A stretch of 64,000 bases of DNA from Mycobacterium sp. (lineage in GTDB: Bacteria > Actinomycetota > Actinomycetes > Mycobacteriales > Mycobacteriaceae): the NCBI GenBank assembly GCA_016197405.1, contig JACPVR010000028.1, forward strand, positions 1 through 64,000, given 5' to 3'. Shown here in pieces: positions 1-8,022 of this stretch. Below the pieces are notes generated by a model. That model saw only the letters and a list, made by a program, of their open reading frames with translations, made no database searches and was not told where the DNA came from. Within the stretch, counting starts at the first letter, position 1. Every line of letters starts with the position of its first letter. Made by a program: the position numbers and the translations under genes.

Positions 1-105
1 ATAGCGACAGGGAAACGCCCGGACCCATCCCGAACCCGGAAGCTAAGCCTGTCAGCGCCGATGATACTACCCAACCCGGGTGGAAAAGTAGGACACCGCC
101 GAACA
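1..105 (+). rRNA. rrf: 5S ribosomal RNA, 3' part
   Basis: The window opens inside a 5S rRNA. The stretch matches the mycobacterial 5S 3' portion: CCCGAACCCGGAAGCTAAG, then GATGATACT, then GTGGAAAAGTAGGACACCGC, ending CCGAACA. The 5' end lies before base 1, presumably preceded by rrs and rrl. It is followed at once by a strong terminator, so it is the last gene of the rRNA operon. In M. tuberculosis the rrn operon also sits directly upstream of ogt. Confidence 0.95.
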
Positions 106-117
106 CACACACAGAAT

Positions 118-150
118 CGCCCCCCACCACAATGGGGGGCGGTTCTAATT
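118..150 (+). terminator. rRNA operon terminator
   Basis: Eight base pairs (CGCCCCCC at 118-125 with GGGGGGCG at 134-141) close an eight-base loop and are followed by a T-rich tail (GTTCTAATT). It lies 12 bases after the 5S end, as expected for an intrinsic terminator. The convergent ogt gene ends 7 bases further on, so the stem may also stop transcription from that side. Confidence 0.85.
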
Positions 151-156
151 GTGTCA

Positions 157-648
157 TCAGTCGAACAGCGTCAGATTGGCGCTGTGCTTTTCCATATCCA
201 GTAGTGCGGATTTGCGCTCCAATCCGCCACCGAATCCGGTCAAACTGCCATTCGCGCCGATAACGCGATGGCAGGGGACGATAACCGCGATCGGATTATG
301 TCCATTCGCCAGCCCGACAGCGCGAAAAGCTGTCGGTGCGCCGATCTGTCTCGCGATCTCGCCATAAGACCGGGTCTCGCCGTACGGAATTGTCCGCAAT
401 GCTTCCCACACTTTCCGCTGGAATTGCGTGCCGGCCATTTCCAACTTCAAATCGAAAGTCTGCAGCTTGCCGTCGAAATACGCCGCCAATTGTTCGACGG
501 CATCGGGGAATGCGGCGTCGTCGCGCACCCAATCGGCCCGGTCAGGTTCGTATGTCTGATCGACCATCCGCAGATTCGTCAAGACGTCGCCCTCGCCGGC
601 CAGGGTGAGCGGGCCTATCGGGCTGTCGATCGTCCGGTATTGGGTCAT
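157..648 (-). CDS. ogt: Methylated-DNA--protein-cysteine S-methyltransferase
   Basis: A 163-residue O6-alkylguanine-DNA alkyltransferase that removes the alkyl group from O6-alkylguanine onto its own cysteine. The active-site motif PCHRV is present (Cys126), preceded by a winged-helix DNA-binding region with RAVGLANGHNP. The reading frame stays open far upstream, but the ATG at 648 is chosen because GAAGGAG sits 6 bases before it, the protein then has the family's normal length, and the ATG overlaps the alkA stop as ATGA, indicating translational coupling. Homolog of Rv1316c. Confidence 0.95.
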   Translation of the reverse strand: MTQYRTIDSPIGPLTLAGEGDVLTNLRMVDQTYEPDRADWVRDDAAFPDAVEQLAAYFDGKLQTFDLKLEMAGTQFQRKVWEALRTIPYGETRSYGEIARQIGAPTAFRAVGLANGHNPIAVIVPCHRVIGANGSLTGFGGGLERKSALLDMEKHSANLTLFD

Positions 649-2126
649 GCTGCCTCCTTCGGGGGCCAGTGGTTGACGGAGTGGTCGAGGGTGGTCCAGA
701 GGTACTGCGTCGCGTACGAACGCCAGGGCCGCCACCGTGAGCTGATATCGGTCAGGAGTCGCGGGTTCTCCGGTAGGCCCAGGTGGCGGGCGGCAAGCCG
801 GACACCGAGATCCGTCGCGGGGAACGCGTCGGGATCCCCCAAGCCGCGCATCGCAATGACTTCGGCGGTCCACGGTCCGATACCCGGTAGCGCCAGGAGC
901 TGTTCGCGGGCCCGGTTCCAGTCGGCACCCGCGTCGAGCACCAGCTCTCGTTCGGCCAGTGCGGCGATCAACGTCGTCAACGTGCGCCGTCGTGCGCCGG
1001 GCAGGGCCAGGCGCTGCGGGTCGAGCGCGAGGAGCTGCGTCACGGACGGAAAAGTGTGGGTCAGCCCGCCGGCCGGATCGCTGACCGGTGTGCCGTGCTC
1101 GGCGACCAGTCGGGCGGCATGGGTGCGGGCTGCGCTCGTCGACACCTGCTGCCCGAGTACCACCCGGACCGCGAGTTCGCATTCGTCGACTGTGCGGGGG
1201 ATGCGCTGTCCGGGAGCCTTGGCGATCACCGCTCGCAACGCGGAGTCGGTGCTCAGTGCGTCATCGACGGCTTCTGGGTCGGCATCGAGGTCCAGCAGTC
1301 GTCGGCAGCGTGCGATGGCGACCGTCAGGTCGCGGAAATCCTCCAATGTCAGGACGCACCGGACATGATCAGGAGACGGGGTCAGGCTGACGATCGCGCT
1401 ACCGTGCGGCAGCCGCAGGGTGCGCCGGTAGGCGCCGTCACGCACCTCCTCGCAGCCTGGGACGGCAGTGGCGGCCAGATGCCCGAACACGCCCTCGTAG
1501 GCGAACGGTTGCCGTACCGGCAGCCGTAACGTCAGCGAGCTCGCGCCTTGGTAGTCGCAGGTCGCGGTGGCGCGGCGACGCAGGTCGGTGGGGTTGATGT
1601 CGTAGACCGCTCGAATGGTGTCGTTGAACTGGCGGATGCTGGCGAAACCGGCGGCGAAGGCGACATCGCTGAACGGCAGCTCGGTCGTCTCGATGAGCAC
1701 CCGCGCTGTCTGTGCGCGTTGTGCCCGCGCCAGGGCCAGCGGGGTGGCGCCGACCTCGCTCTGCAGCAGCCGCTCCAGCTGACGGGTGGTGTAGCCGAGC
1801 TTTGCGGCCAGGCCGGTGACCCGCTCCCGGTCGACGGTGCCGTCGGCGATGAGCCGCATCGCGCGGGCCACCACGTCGCCCCGGAAGTTCCATTCCGGCG
1901 ATCCGGGGGAGACGTCGGGCCTGCACCGCTTACATGCGCGAAAGCCGGCACGCTGCGCCGCCGCGGCCGTGGGGAGAAATCGGACGTTGCGGGCGAACGG
2001 CGGACGCACCGGGCAACTGGGCCGGCAATAGATCCCGGTGGTCAGCACCGCGGTCACGAACCAGCCGTCGAACCGTGCGTCCTTGGCCTGCACGGCGCGA
2101 TAACAGCGGTCGAAGTCCTCGTACAC
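645..2126 (-). CDS. alkA: Ada-type regulatory domain fused to 3-methyladenine DNA glycosylase (AlkA)
   Basis: A 493-residue fusion. Residues 1-75 are an Ada N-terminal zinc domain with Cys34, Cys38, Cys65 and Cys68, the spacing of E. coli Ada Cys38/42/69/72, where the first cysteine accepts methyl from phosphotriesters. An AraC-type helix-turn-helix covers about 85-185. The C-terminal half is AlkA: helix-hairpin-helix LPGIGPW at 413-419 and catalytic Asp439 in AFPATDLGV. It therefore should sense DNA methylation, activate transcription, and excise 3-alkylpurines. Starts at GTG; overlaps ogt by 4 bases, so the two form an adaptive-response operon as in Rv1317c-Rv1316c. Confidence 0.93.
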   Translation of the reverse strand: MYEDFDRCYRAVQAKDARFDGWFVTAVLTTGIYCRPSCPVRPPFARNVRFLPTAAAAQRAGFRACKRCRPDVSPGSPEWNFRGDVVARAMRLIADGTVDRERVTGLAAKLGYTTRQLERLLQSEVGATPLALARAQRAQTARVLIETTELPFSDVAFAAGFASIRQFNDTIRAVYDINPTDLRRRATATCDYQGASSLTLRLPVRQPFAYEGVFGHLAATAVPGCEEVRDGAYRRTLRLPHGSAIVSLTPSPDHVRCVLTLEDFRDLTVAIARCRRLLDLDADPEAVDDALSTDSALRAVIAKAPGQRIPRTVDECELAVRVVLGQQVSTSAARTHAARLVAEHGTPVSDPAGGLTHTFPSVTQLLALDPQRLALPGARRRTLTTLIAALAERELVLDAGADWNRAREQLLALPGIGPWTAEVIAMRGLGDPDAFPATDLGVRLAARHLGLPENPRLLTDISSRWRPWRSYATQYLWTTLDHSVNHWPPKEAA

Positions 2127-2223
2127 ACCTGCAACGATTACACGCAGGCGCCGACATGACTAGCGGAAAAACGACATGGCAGTCTGAGTCACTCGGCCGG
2201 CGGAATCCGGGATGCGCCTGAAC

Positions 2224-2229
2224 TAGGAT
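2224..2229 (+). promoter_or_regulatory. Putative -10 box of a leaderless glsA transcript
   Basis: TAGGAT lies 6 bases before the GTG start of glsA and no Shine-Dalgarno sequence is visible. A transcript beginning at the GTG itself would be leaderless, which is common in mycobacteria for GTG/ATG starts. No clear -35 hexamer is seen. Confidence 0.4.
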
Positions 2230-2235
2230 CGCCAG

Positions 2236-3531
2236 GTGGCCGATTTGGTGCAGACCTATCTCGACCAGATCCGCGATGAGCACGCCGACTGCACCGAGGG
2301 TGCCTTGGCCGACTACATCCCCGAACTGGCGGCGGTGGATCCCGCAGGGTTCGGCCTGGCGCTATCGTCCTCGGACGGATATGTCTACGAATCCGGTGAC
2401 ACCGCAGTCGAGTTCACCATCCAGTCGATCTCCAAGCCGTTGACCTACGCGCTGGCATTGGACCAGCTGGGTGAGCGTGGCGTCGATGACCATATCGGCG
2501 TGGAACCCTCCGGTGAGGCTTTCAACGAGATCAGCGTCGACAGCGCCACCAAGATCCCGAAGAACCCCATGATCAACGCCGGCGCGATCGCCGCGGTATC
2601 GCTGATCCCGGGCACCGGTGGCGAGCGCTTCGACCTGATCCGGGAGTTCTACTCCGCGTGCGCGGGACGTCAGCTGGAATTCGACGAGCAGGTCTATCAC
2701 TCCGAGAAGGCCACCGGATTCCGCAATCGCGCCATCGCCTACATGCTGGAGAGCTTCGGCGTACTCGAAGGCGACCCGGACGAGGTCCTCGATGTGTATT
2801 TCCGGCAGTGCTCGTTGCTGGTGAACTGCACTGATCTGGCACGCATGGCGGCCACCCTGGCGCGCGGCGGGATGAACCCACTCACCGGTCGTCAGGTGAC
2901 CAATCATCAAGTGGTGCAACGAACACTGAGCGTCATGACCACCTGCGGGATGTACGACGCCGCCGGCGACTGGGTCAGTGGGGTAGGCATGCCCGCCAAG
3001 AGTGGCGTCGGTGGCGGGATCACCGCCGTGTTACCGGGTCAGTTGGGGATCGGGGTGTATTCGCCGTTGCTGGACCCCAAAGGCAACAGTGTGCGTGGAG
3101 TCCGGGTGTGCCGCAGTCTTTCTCAGCGTCTCGGACTGCACTTCCTGACCGTGTCGCGTGAATCGCGTTCCACCATCCGGGCCATCTACGACGTCGACGA
3201 CGATATCCGGGTGTACGAGGTGCACGGTGATCTGCTGTTCGCCGGTGCCGAACAGGTGGTCCGCACGGTCAGCCGGGAGAGCGGTGAGTTCCGCGCTGCC
3301 ATCCTCGATGTGTCCCGGCTGGACAACGTCAACGATCCCGCTCGTGCCCTGCTGACCGGTATGAGCGGGCAGCTGCGCGACGCCGGTAAGGCGGGATTCC
3401 TGGTCGACCCCGACGATGCCGTCATCCGCACCGAGCGTCAGTACGAGATCATGCGCTTCACCAACATCGACGACGCCATCACCGCCGCCAAGGAGTGGGT
3501 CCGCACCGGCACGGGGTCTGCGCCGGACTAG
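2236..3531 (+). CDS. glsA: Glutaminase A with C-terminal STAS domain
   Basis: Hydrolyses glutamine to glutamate and ammonia. Residues 1-310 are a serine-dependent beta-lactamase-like glutaminase: SISK at 64-67 is the catalytic Ser-x-x-Lys, followed by family blocks NPMINAGAI, ATGFRNRAIAY and VSGVGMPAKSGVGGGI. Residues from about 318 to 430 form a STAS domain (AAILDVSRLDNVND), an anti-sigma-antagonist fold also seen on sulfate transporters, giving 431 residues instead of about 310. The STAS part suggests regulation by phosphorylation or nucleotide binding, but this is inference. The gene is not at this position in M. tuberculosis. It ends in a 4-base convergent overlap with the cyclase gene. 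Confidence 0.92.
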   Translation: MADLVQTYLDQIRDEHADCTEGALADYIPELAAVDPAGFGLALSSSDGYVYESGDTAVEFTIQSISKPLTYALALDQLGERGVDDHIGVEPSGEAFNEISVDSATKIPKNPMINAGAIAAVSLIPGTGGERFDLIREFYSACAGRQLEFDEQVYHSEKATGFRNRAIAYMLESFGVLEGDPDEVLDVYFRQCSLLVNCTDLARMAATLARGGMNPLTGRQVTNHQVVQRTLSVMTTCGMYDAAGDWVSGVGMPAKSGVGGGITAVLPGQLGIGVYSPLLDPKGNSVRGVRVCRSLSQRLGLHFLTVSRESRSTIRAIYDVDDDIRVYEVHGDLLFAGAEQVVRTVSRESGEFRAAILDVSRLDNVNDPARALLTGMSGQLRDAGKAGFLVDPDDAVIRTERQYEIMRFTNIDDAITAAKEWVRTGTGSAPD

Positions 3532-5135
3532 ATGGGGCTGGCCAGGCGGGTCGGCACGTCATGGCCGCGCAGGGTCACCAAATCGCCGAGTACCCAATGG
3601 GCCCTCTCGGTTTCGGTCGCACCCCGTATGGCATCCGACGATGCGAGCAGCCGTCTCGGTGTCGACTTGGCCAGTTCGCACAACCGGGCCGCTTCGTTGA
3701 CCGGCTCGCCGATCACGGTGTACTCGAAGCGCTCATGAGCCCCGACATTGCCCGCGACGACCGTGCCCGCCGCGACTCCGATGCCCGCCTGGCATTCGGG
3801 CACCTCGACCGTCAGCCGATCGGCGATGGCCCTGGCTGCGGCCAGAGCGGCACTCTCGGGATTCTCCAGATCGTTGGGTGCCCCGAACACCGCCAGGCAG
3901 GCGTCGCCCTCGAACTTGTTGACCAGACCGTCGTGGTTGTCCACTTCCTCGACGACGACGGCGAAGAACCGGTTGAGCAGGGCTACCACCTCGGTTGCGG
4001 GCCGCCCGGTGATCAACTGAGTCGAGCCGATGATGTCGACGAAAATGACCGCTGCATGGCGTTCCTCGCCGCCGAGCCGGAAGCGCCTGGCTTCGGCCGC
4101 CGCCGCGACCTCCCGCCCGACATGTCTGCCGAACAGATCGCGCACCTTCTCGCGTTCGCGAAGCCCAGCCACCATGGAGTTGAAACCTCGTTGCAGCTCA
4201 CCCAATTCGGTCCCGTCGAACACCACCAGGCTGCCGTCCAGGTCGCCGTCTTCCACGCGGCGCATCGCCGCACGCACGACCCGTACCGGGGTGGCGGTGA
4301 TCCAGGCCGCGATCCACATCAGCAGCACCCCGACGACGAAGGCGAATCCCCCGATCAGCAGGACCGTGACGCCGAACTGCGTGATGGTGAGGTTGTGCAA
4401 CGTCAAGGCGAAGACCGCGGCCAGGATGATGCCGAACAACGGCACCCCGGACGCCAGCAGCCAGGTGTTCATGATCCGGCCCATCACACCAGGAGCCAGG
4501 CGCCGCGGCGCAGGTCCGGCGGCCAACGCCTGGGCAGCGACCGGGCGCAACGCGAATTCGGTGAACAGATATGCCGCGGTCGACACGACGATTCCGCAGA
4601 ATCCGACCGAGAAGCCGATCTTCGGGATGAACTCCGGGTCGTCGAGTCCGTAGAGAACCGTCAGCAGGGCCGCGCCCAGGGTCCATAGCGTCAGGTCGGC
4701 CATCGCCAGCCGGAACGGTGCCGCGATGGTGCTGCGCTGGGCCTCGCGGGTGGGCGGTCGATCCTCGATTGCCCAGCGCAGGGCGTTGACGGTCCGGAAC
4801 GTCACCCAGTAGGTCCCGGCGGCGATGGCGACCACGATGTATGCCGGGGCGACGATGGCGGTGATCCACCGAACCGACGGGCCGAACACGTCGGGCTCCG
4901 GTAGCGCGACGGTGATCAGCAGTGTCGCCACCCCGATACCCACGAGGTTGGCGAACATGATCAGAACGGTGAGCAGTACCTGGATCCGGATGCGGCGCCG
5001 GCGTTGGGTCTCTGCGACACGGCCCAGGAGCCACGAGCCGTAGGCCGGGGTGCTGTCGGGCAGTCGACCGCTCTGCCGCGTCACCTTCTCCAGGATGCGG
5101 CCGAGTCGCTGGGCCAGCGTCTCGTTGGCTTTCAT
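3528..5135 (-). CDS. Membrane adenylate/guanylate cyclase with HAMP domain
   Basis: A 535-residue class III nucleotide cyclase. The N-terminal half holds about six hydrophobic helices (for example VLLTVLIMFANLVGIGVATLL), then a HAMP linker around 255-310 (VRVVRAAMRRVEDGDLDGSL), then the cyclase domain from about 345. Metal-binding FVDIIGST and NKFEGDACLAVFGAP and the FEYTVIGEPVNEAARL segment are intact, so it should make cyclic nucleotide from ATP (or GTP) inside the membrane-attached domain. It is the positional counterpart of Rv1318c; M. tuberculosis has three tandem copies, here one. A paralog lies at 51770-53260. Confidence 0.9.
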   Translation of the reverse strand: MKANETLAQRLGRILEKVTRQSGRLPDSTPAYGSWLLGRVAETQRRRRIRIQVLLTVLIMFANLVGIGVATLLITVALPEPDVFGPSVRWITAIVAPAYIVVAIAAGTYWVTFRTVNALRWAIEDRPPTREAQRSTIAAPFRLAMADLTLWTLGAALLTVLYGLDDPEFIPKIGFSVGFCGIVVSTAAYLFTEFALRPVAAQALAAGPAPRRLAPGVMGRIMNTWLLASGVPLFGIILAAVFALTLHNLTITQFGVTVLLIGGFAFVVGVLLMWIAAWITATPVRVVRAAMRRVEDGDLDGSLVVFDGTELGELQRGFNSMVAGLREREKVRDLFGRHVGREVAAAAEARRFRLGGEERHAAVIFVDIIGSTQLITGRPATEVVALLNRFFAVVVEEVDNHDGLVNKFEGDACLAVFGAPNDLENPESAALAAARAIADRLTVEVPECQAGIGVAAGTVVAGNVGAHERFEYTVIGEPVNEAARLCELAKSTPRRLLASSDAIRGATETERAHWVLGDLVTLRGHDVPTRLASPI

Positions 5136-5521
5136 CGTGGCGTTCAGCCTAGCCCGGCGTTGCTGCGCTCCGGTGCCACGTGCTTCCGAGATCGTTTTCC
5201 TACCACTTGCGGCGAGGACAGCAAACCACCGGACGGATCGTGAGCAATCCCGGTCGATCGTGGATCACGCTCGCGCGCAACGCGTTCAACTCGACCGATC
5301 TGCCTTTGCGCGGTGATCCGACGGAAGGTCGGCGCCTCGGTGTCGGGTCCGCGATATCCGAAACCAGCTATGTAGGCCGCCGTCGAGTGGTGCATATATT
5401 CGGCTCCGAACGCTTGCGGGTGGCATGACACGGCGGTACTTTCACTTCGGAATACAAGCGGCGGCCGGTGTGGGAATTCGATCGGAGCGGACGATATTCC
5501 CACGTCTGGGGGGATACGATT
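5136..5521. other. Long divergent intergenic region
   Basis: 386 bases between the cyclase (minus) and the glycosyltransferase (plus). I find no convincing gene, tRNA or riboswitch. The only structure noted is an inverted repeat close to the glycosyltransferase start (5470-5503). The region must carry the promoters of both flanking genes, but I cannot place them with confidence. Confidence 0.5.
5470..5503. repeat. Inverted repeat upstream of glycosyltransferase gene
   Basis: Perfect 8-base arms GTGGGAAT (5470-5477) and ATTCCCAC (5496-5503) separated by 18 bases, ending 18 bases before the proposed TTG start. It could be an operator or a leader hairpin; nothing in the sequence decides between these. 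Confidence 0.4.
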
Positions 5522-6439
5522 TTGCTTGCCTTTGTGACTACATTGCGACACCCGCACAATTCACATGACTATGCCGGGGTGGAGCGGCTGCTCTACGAGA
5601 GCTTGTCCTCGATCAGCCAACAGACGTCCGATGCCTACCGAATTGTGATCGTGGGTAATCGACGTCCGCAGTTCGAACTACCACCGCGAACGCAGTTCGT
5701 GGAAGTGGACTTCGACCCGCCCTCGCAGCTGGCCGGACCGTGCACCGGGCTGAGTCCGGTCATCTGGGACAAGGGCACGAAAAGCGGCGTGGCGCTGGCG
5801 GCATTGCGCAAAACCCCTCCGGATTTTGTGATGTTTTTCGATGCCGACGATTTCGTTCACCGCAATGTTGCCGCGCACGTGGATGAGAATCCCGACAGCC
5901 CCGGCTGGGTGGTCAAACGGGGTTATATGTATTCACCCCGCCGCAACGCTTATGTCCGGCGGCGCCGGCTGCACCGCATTTGCGGCACGTCCTTCATCAT
6001 TCCCTTCGGCGCCTACCGGGTGCCTGAATGTCTCGACGTCGACGCCAGCCAGGAGGCGATCGCCGAAGCATTCGGCTACGACGTCCTGCAGCGGGCACTC
6101 GCCGGACACCGGTACCAGTTGAACTGGTGGCAGGACCACGGCAGAACACTGCAGACGCTGCCGTTCGAGGGAGCGGTGTACCGCGTCGAGACCGGTGAAA
6201 ACCATTCGGGAAACCGGCTTTTGGGTCCCTGCCGGCCGTACCGCCAGCACCTTCTCGATGATTTTGCTGTGCGCTCGTCCAAGCCGAGGGCCGCAACGTG
6301 GTGGTCGTCGATCGGAGGACCCGCGTGGCGGCCCGATCTACGCCCGCGGCGGCCGTCGTTCCTGCGAGCACCGCAACCTGTCTTGCACGGCCCTGGACCG
6401 TCGGGTGCACTGGCCGGACCCCTGGGCAACACGCCCTAG
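5522..6439 (+). CDS. Family A glycosyltransferase-like protein
   Basis: About 305 residues with a GT-A fold N-terminus: MLAFVTTLRHPHNS, a Rossmann-like strand YRIVIVGN, and FVMFFDADDFVHRN, where DADD supplies the DXD-type metal/nucleotide-sugar binding acid pair. Sugar donor and acceptor are unknown. The frame is open from a GTG at 5468, but the TTG at 5522 is preferred: GGGGGG lies about 6 bases upstream, and I recall family members starting with this LAFVTTLRHP segment. The last 60 residues are rich in Arg, Pro and Gly and look poorly conserved, so a late frameshift cannot be excluded. Confidence 0.7.
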   Translation: MLAFVTTLRHPHNSHDYAGVERLLYESLSSISQQTSDAYRIVIVGNRRPQFELPPRTQFVEVDFDPPSQLAGPCTGLSPVIWDKGTKSGVALAALRKTPPDFVMFFDADDFVHRNVAAHVDENPDSPGWVVKRGYMYSPRRNAYVRRRRLHRICGTSFIIPFGAYRVPECLDVDASQEAIAEAFGYDVLQRALAGHRYQLNWWQDHGRTLQTLPFEGAVYRVETGENHSGNRLLGPCRPYRQHLLDDFAVRSSKPRAATWWSSIGGPAWRPDLRPRRPSFLRAPQPVLHGPGPSGALAGPLGNTP

Positions 6440-6468
6440 GCCGGGGCTCGCCGGTGGTGCTGACCCCC

Positions 6469-6474
6469 TAAGGT
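6469..6474 (+). promoter_or_regulatory. Putative -10 box of a leaderless nucS transcript
   Basis: TAAGGT seven bases before the GTG of nucS, with no Shine-Dalgarno sequence between. Fits leaderless initiation at the GTG. Confidence 0.4.
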
Positions 6475-6481
6475 TGGTCGG

Positions 6482-7153
6482 GTGCGTCTTGTCATTGCCC
6501 AGTGCACCGTGGATTATGTCGGTCGGCTCACGGCCCATCTGCCGTCGGCACGCCGGCTGCTGTTGCTCAAGGCCGACGGATCGGTCAGCGTCCATGCCGA
6601 CGACCGTGCCTACAAGCCGCTGAACTGGATGAGCCCGCCGTGCCGGATCGCCGAGGACAACGACGGGCCACTTCCGGTCTGGGTGGTCGAGAACAAGGCC
6701 GGCGAGCAACTCCGGATAACTCTTGAGGACATCGAGCACGATTCCAGTCACGAGCTCGGGGTGGATCCGGGTCTGGTCAAGGACGGCGTGGAGGCGCATC
6801 TGCAGATATTGCTGGCCGAGCACGTCGAACTGCTCGGGGTGGGATACACATTGGTGCGCCGTGAATACATGACCGCGATCGGGCCGGTGGACCTGCTGTG
6901 CCGTGACGAAGAGGGCCGGTCGGTGGCCGTCGAGATCAAACGCCGCGGCGAGATCGACGGAGTCGAGCAGCTGACCCGCTACCTGGATCTGCTCAATCGA
7001 GATTCGCTTTTGGCGCCGGTCTCCGGTGTGTTCGCCGCCCAGCAGATCAAGCCGCAGGCCCGAACCCTCGCCCTTGATCGTGGAATCCGTTGTGTGACAC
7101 TTGATTACGATCAGATGCGGGGTATGGACAGCAGCGAGTACCGGTTGTTCTGA
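6482..7153 (+). CDS. nucS: Mismatch-specific endonuclease NucS/EndoMS
   Basis: The 223-residue enzyme that cuts both strands at mismatches and replaces MutS/MutL in mycobacteria. The N-terminal half is the dimerising DNA-binding domain; the C-terminal RecB-like nuclease shows the PD-(D/E)XK set as Asp137 (GPVDLL), Glu151 and Lys153 (VEIKRRGE), followed by QLTRYLDLL. The protein ends in RLF, matching the short C-terminal motif reported to bind the replication beta-clamp in corynebacterial EndoMS. Homolog of Rv1321. The stop overlaps the start of the next gene (TGATG), so the two are probably cotranscribed. Confidence 0.95.
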   Translation: MRLVIAQCTVDYVGRLTAHLPSARRLLLLKADGSVSVHADDRAYKPLNWMSPPCRIAEDNDGPLPVWVVENKAGEQLRITLEDIEHDSSHELGVDPGLVKDGVEAHLQILLAEHVELLGVGYTLVRREYMTAIGPVDLLCRDEEGRSVAVEIKRRGEIDGVEQLTRYLDLLNRDSLLAPVSGVFAAQQIKPQARTLALDRGIRCVTLDYDQMRGMDSSEYRLF

Positions 7154-7452
7154 TGGCGCGTCGTCGGCGCGGTTGGGCGGGCCGCAGCGAACCGCACCGA
7201 CCACTGCCCGCCCCGCGGCGCATCGAGACAGGACCCGACGGATATGAGTACGAAGTCCGGTCGGTGCCCGGGGCGCGAGCCACCAAGACCTATCGATGCC
7301 CGGGCTGCGATCACGAAATTCGTATCGGCACGCCACATGTGGTGGTCATTCCGGCCGAGCTGGGCGACTCCGGGGTAGACGACCGACGGCACTGGCATAC
7401 ACCGTGCTGGAACAACAGGGCCAACCGCTCGCCGACCAGGAGATGGTCGTAG
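7153..7452 (+). CDS. Conserved hypothetical with possible zinc-binding site
   Basis: 99 residues, translationally coupled to nucS by a one-base overlap. The first 40 residues are basic (MARRRRGW). Then CPGCDHEIRIGTPHVVVIP and HWHTPCW supply three cysteines and several histidines spaced like a small treble-clef or HNH-like zinc site. Corresponds in position and length to Rv1322. Function unknown; the constant pairing with nucS hints at a nucleic-acid role, which is inference only. Confidence 0.8.
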   Translation: MARRRRGWAGRSEPHRPLPAPRRIETGPDGYEYEVRSVPGARATKTYRCPGCDHEIRIGTPHVVVIPAELGDSGVDDRRHWHTPCWNNRANRSPTRRWS

Positions 7453-7464
7453 GGCGGCGTTGGC

Positions 7465-7941
7465 TCAGTGCGAGTCGACTGGGGCAGGCTCGACGAGCTC
7501 GATCAACACACCGCCGCCGTCCTTGGGGTGGATGAAGTTGATCCGCGAGTTAGCAGTGCCACTGCGTGGTGCGTCGTAGATCAGCCGGACACCCTGCTCG
7601 CGCAGGCGGGCCGAAAGCGTATCGAGGTCGCTGGTGCGGTAGGCCAGCTGCTGCAGGCCGGGTCCGCGCTTGTCGAGGAATTTGGCGATCGTCGAACTGT
7701 CGTCGATCGGGGACATCAGCTGCAGTTGTGCACTGCCGACGGGCGCGCCGCGCACCGACAGCATCGCTTCTACGATGCCCTGCTCGTCGTTGACCTCTTC
7801 GTGCAACACGATCATGCCGAGGTGGTCGTGGTACCACTTCTTGGCGACCTCGAGATCCGGCACGGCGATGCCGACATGGTCGACAGCCGTAACCAGTGCA
7901 CTGGCCAGAATCGGGCGGGCATCAGCCTGATCGGTGGTCAT
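7465..7941 (-). CDS. mce: Methylmalonyl-CoA epimerase
   Basis: 158-residue vicinal oxygen chelate protein that interconverts (2R)- and (2S)-methylmalonyl-CoA, feeding the B12 mutase in propionate and branched-chain metabolism. Motifs: VDHVGIAVPDLEVAKKWYHDHLG at the start of the first beta-alpha-beta module, QLQLMSP, GPGLQQLAYR and a C-terminal FIHPKDGGGVLIELVEP carrying the metal-binding Glu. Homolog of Rv1322A, divergent from the thiolase gene. A second B12 mutase system lies at 54-56 kb, possibly a user of the same substrate. Confidence 0.92.
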   Translation of the reverse strand: MTTDQADARPILASALVTAVDHVGIAVPDLEVAKKWYHDHLGMIVLHEEVNDEQGIVEAMLSVRGAPVGSAQLQLMSPIDDSSTIAKFLDKRGPGLQQLAYRTSDLDTLSARLREQGVRLIYDAPRSGTANSRINFIHPKDGGGVLIELVEPAPVDSH

Positions 7942-8022
7942 AGGTGTAAAGGTAACCTAACGAAGACCGCCGTGCTTCGGGCATGGCCCGATCTGCTGAG
8001 CACACCCGTTTTGGAGGCAATC

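Noticed and set aside
268..1368. 366-codon plus-strand frame over ogt-alkA
   Set aside because: Antisense shadow of two well-supported genes; no domain similarity, typical of high-GC DNA.
3495..4688. 397-codon plus-strand frame over the first cyclase
   Set aside because: Composition rich in Gln, Asp, His and Arg with no motifs; complement of the cyclase gene.
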